Assembly: GCF_965222285.1 (NCBI RefSeq)
Contig: NZ_OZ244942.1
Location: forward strand, 3,224,001 to 3,288,000
Direction of reading: 5' to 3'
From: Tepidicaulis sp002389665
GTDB taxonomy: Bacteria > Pseudomonadota > Alphaproteobacteria > Parvibaculales > Parvibaculaceae
DNA length: 64,000 nucleotides
The translations under genes were made by a program, and so were the position numbers. Under the pieces are notes generated by a model, which worked only from the letters and a program-made list of their open reading frames with translations, did no database searches and was not told the origin of the DNA. This document shows positions 63,577 through 64,000 of the stretch, piece after piece (the stretch's first letter is position 1; the number at the start of each line of letters is the position of its first letter).

Positions 63577-64000
63577 ATGAACCAAAAGGGACCGAGAGGA
63601 TATTTCGGCTTCGGCGTGGAAGGCATTTCCAAGCCGATGAATATGGGCAGCCTGATCCGCTCCGCCCATGCTTTCGGCGCGAGCTTCGTTTTCACCGTGG
63701 GCGCGGCGCACAAAGTGCGGGCCGCCAAATCCGACACCTCCAAGACCCCGCAGCACGTGCCTTATTATGAATGGGACCGTGCGGGCGACATGATCCTGCC
63801 GCGCGGCTGCCACCTTGTCGGAGTGGAGCTGACGGAGGAGGCGGTCGATCTGCCCAGCTTCCGCCATCCCTTGAATGCGGCTTACATTATGGGCCCCGAG
63901 CGCGGCAGCCTGTCGGAGGAAATGACGGCGAAATGCGATTTCGTGGTCAAGATCCCCACGAAATTCTGCCTCAACGTGCAGATCGCCGGCGCCGTCATCA
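63577..64000 (+). CDS. TrmH/SpoU-family RNA methyltransferase (partial)
   Basis: The first 141 codons are visible; the gene runs off the right edge. MNQKGPRGYFGFGVEGISKP leads into NMGSLIRSAHAFGASFVF (motif 1 of SpoU methylases), then YIMGPERGSLSEEM (motif 2) and KIPTKFCLNVQIAGAV (motif 3, knot). It transfers a methyl group to a 2'-hydroxyl of RNA. The short form without an N-terminal RNA-binding domain resembles YfiF/TrmL-like proteins; the target RNA is unknown. Confidence 0.9.
   Translation, partial: MNQKGPRGYFGFGVEGISKPMNMGSLIRSAHAFGASFVFTVGAAHKVRAAKSDTSKTPQHVPYYEWDRAGDMILPRGCHLVGVELTEEAVDLPSFRHPLNAAYIMGPERGSLSEEMTAKCDFVVKIPTKFCLNVQIAGAVI

Overview
The window is a gene-dense, GC-rich stretch of an alphaproteobacterial chromosome. 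Evidence for this is the sdhCDA order, the ffh-rpsP-rimM-trmD-rplS-leuCD-leuB-asd block, the dapF-mtaB-ftsY-yciB cluster, ccmABCDG close to and divergent from acnA, a DUF2794 gene, and 2-methylfumaryl-CoA hydratase. The small-protein content (H1-like lysine-rich proteins, a YjfB-type motility protein) would suit a Hyphomicrobiales/Parvibaculaceae-like organism, but that placement is tentative. I saw no tRNA, rRNA, insertion sequence, prophage or CRISPR array.

Layout. 1-2 kb: succinate dehydrogenase sdhCDA (minus; sdhA runs off the left edge). 2-3.6 kb: MHYT sensor kinase. 3.6-7.6 kb: a minus-strand operon of malyl-CoA thioesterase (mcl2-like), a cupin, mesaconyl-CoA hydratase (mch) and three tandem SpoIIAA-like proteins. 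7.7-9.3 kb: pyridoxal kinase and a DUF429 protein. 9.3-11.5 kb: an ammonium-transporter/histidine-kinase fusion. 11.6-20.3 kb: asd, leuB, leuD, leuC, rplS, trmD, rimM, rpsP, ffh. 20.5-24.7 kb: a small flagellar-rod-like protein, a CinA-type protein, dapF, mtaB, ftsY. 24.9-28.7 kb: histone H1-like genes, yciB, a NUDIX gene, and a MarR regulator with an H1-like tail. 28.7-32.5 kb: ccmABCDG and an enoyl-CoA hydratase. 32.8-37.1 kb: aconitase fused to an H1-like N-terminus, and a Tat-exported DUF1223 protein. 37.2-42 kb: a Gld-type ABC transporter operon. 42-47 kb: SDR, a candidate structured ncRNA, DUF2794, GST, BI-1 protein, and an Acg nitroreductase/MarR pair. 47-51.4 kb: YbbP/YbbA-type ABC exporter divergent from a TesA-type esterase. 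51.4-61.7 kb: mixed housekeeping and accessory enzymes, including a MarR/membrane-protein pair sharing a perfect palindrome. 61.8-63.4 kb: two secreted Asn/Gln-rich paralogues, each behind a sigma54-type promoter. The window ends inside a TrmH-family RNA methyltransferase.

How the genes work together. Much of the window is core metabolism: TCA cycle (sdh, acn), the ethylmalonyl-CoA/glyoxylate link (mch, mcl2), leucine and aspartate-family synthesis (leuBCD, asd, dapF), c-type cytochrome maturation (ccm), and SRP targeting (ffh, ftsY). The unusual material is (i) repeated use of lysine/alanine-rich histone-like segments (a free protein, a 36-aa protein, a MarR tail, an aconitase N-terminus), (ii) the sigma54-driven secreted paralogue pair, (iii) a strongly base-paired intergenic RNA candidate near 43.1 kb, (iv) the Amt-kinase fusion, and (v) an SGNH-fold protein that has lost its catalytic residues.
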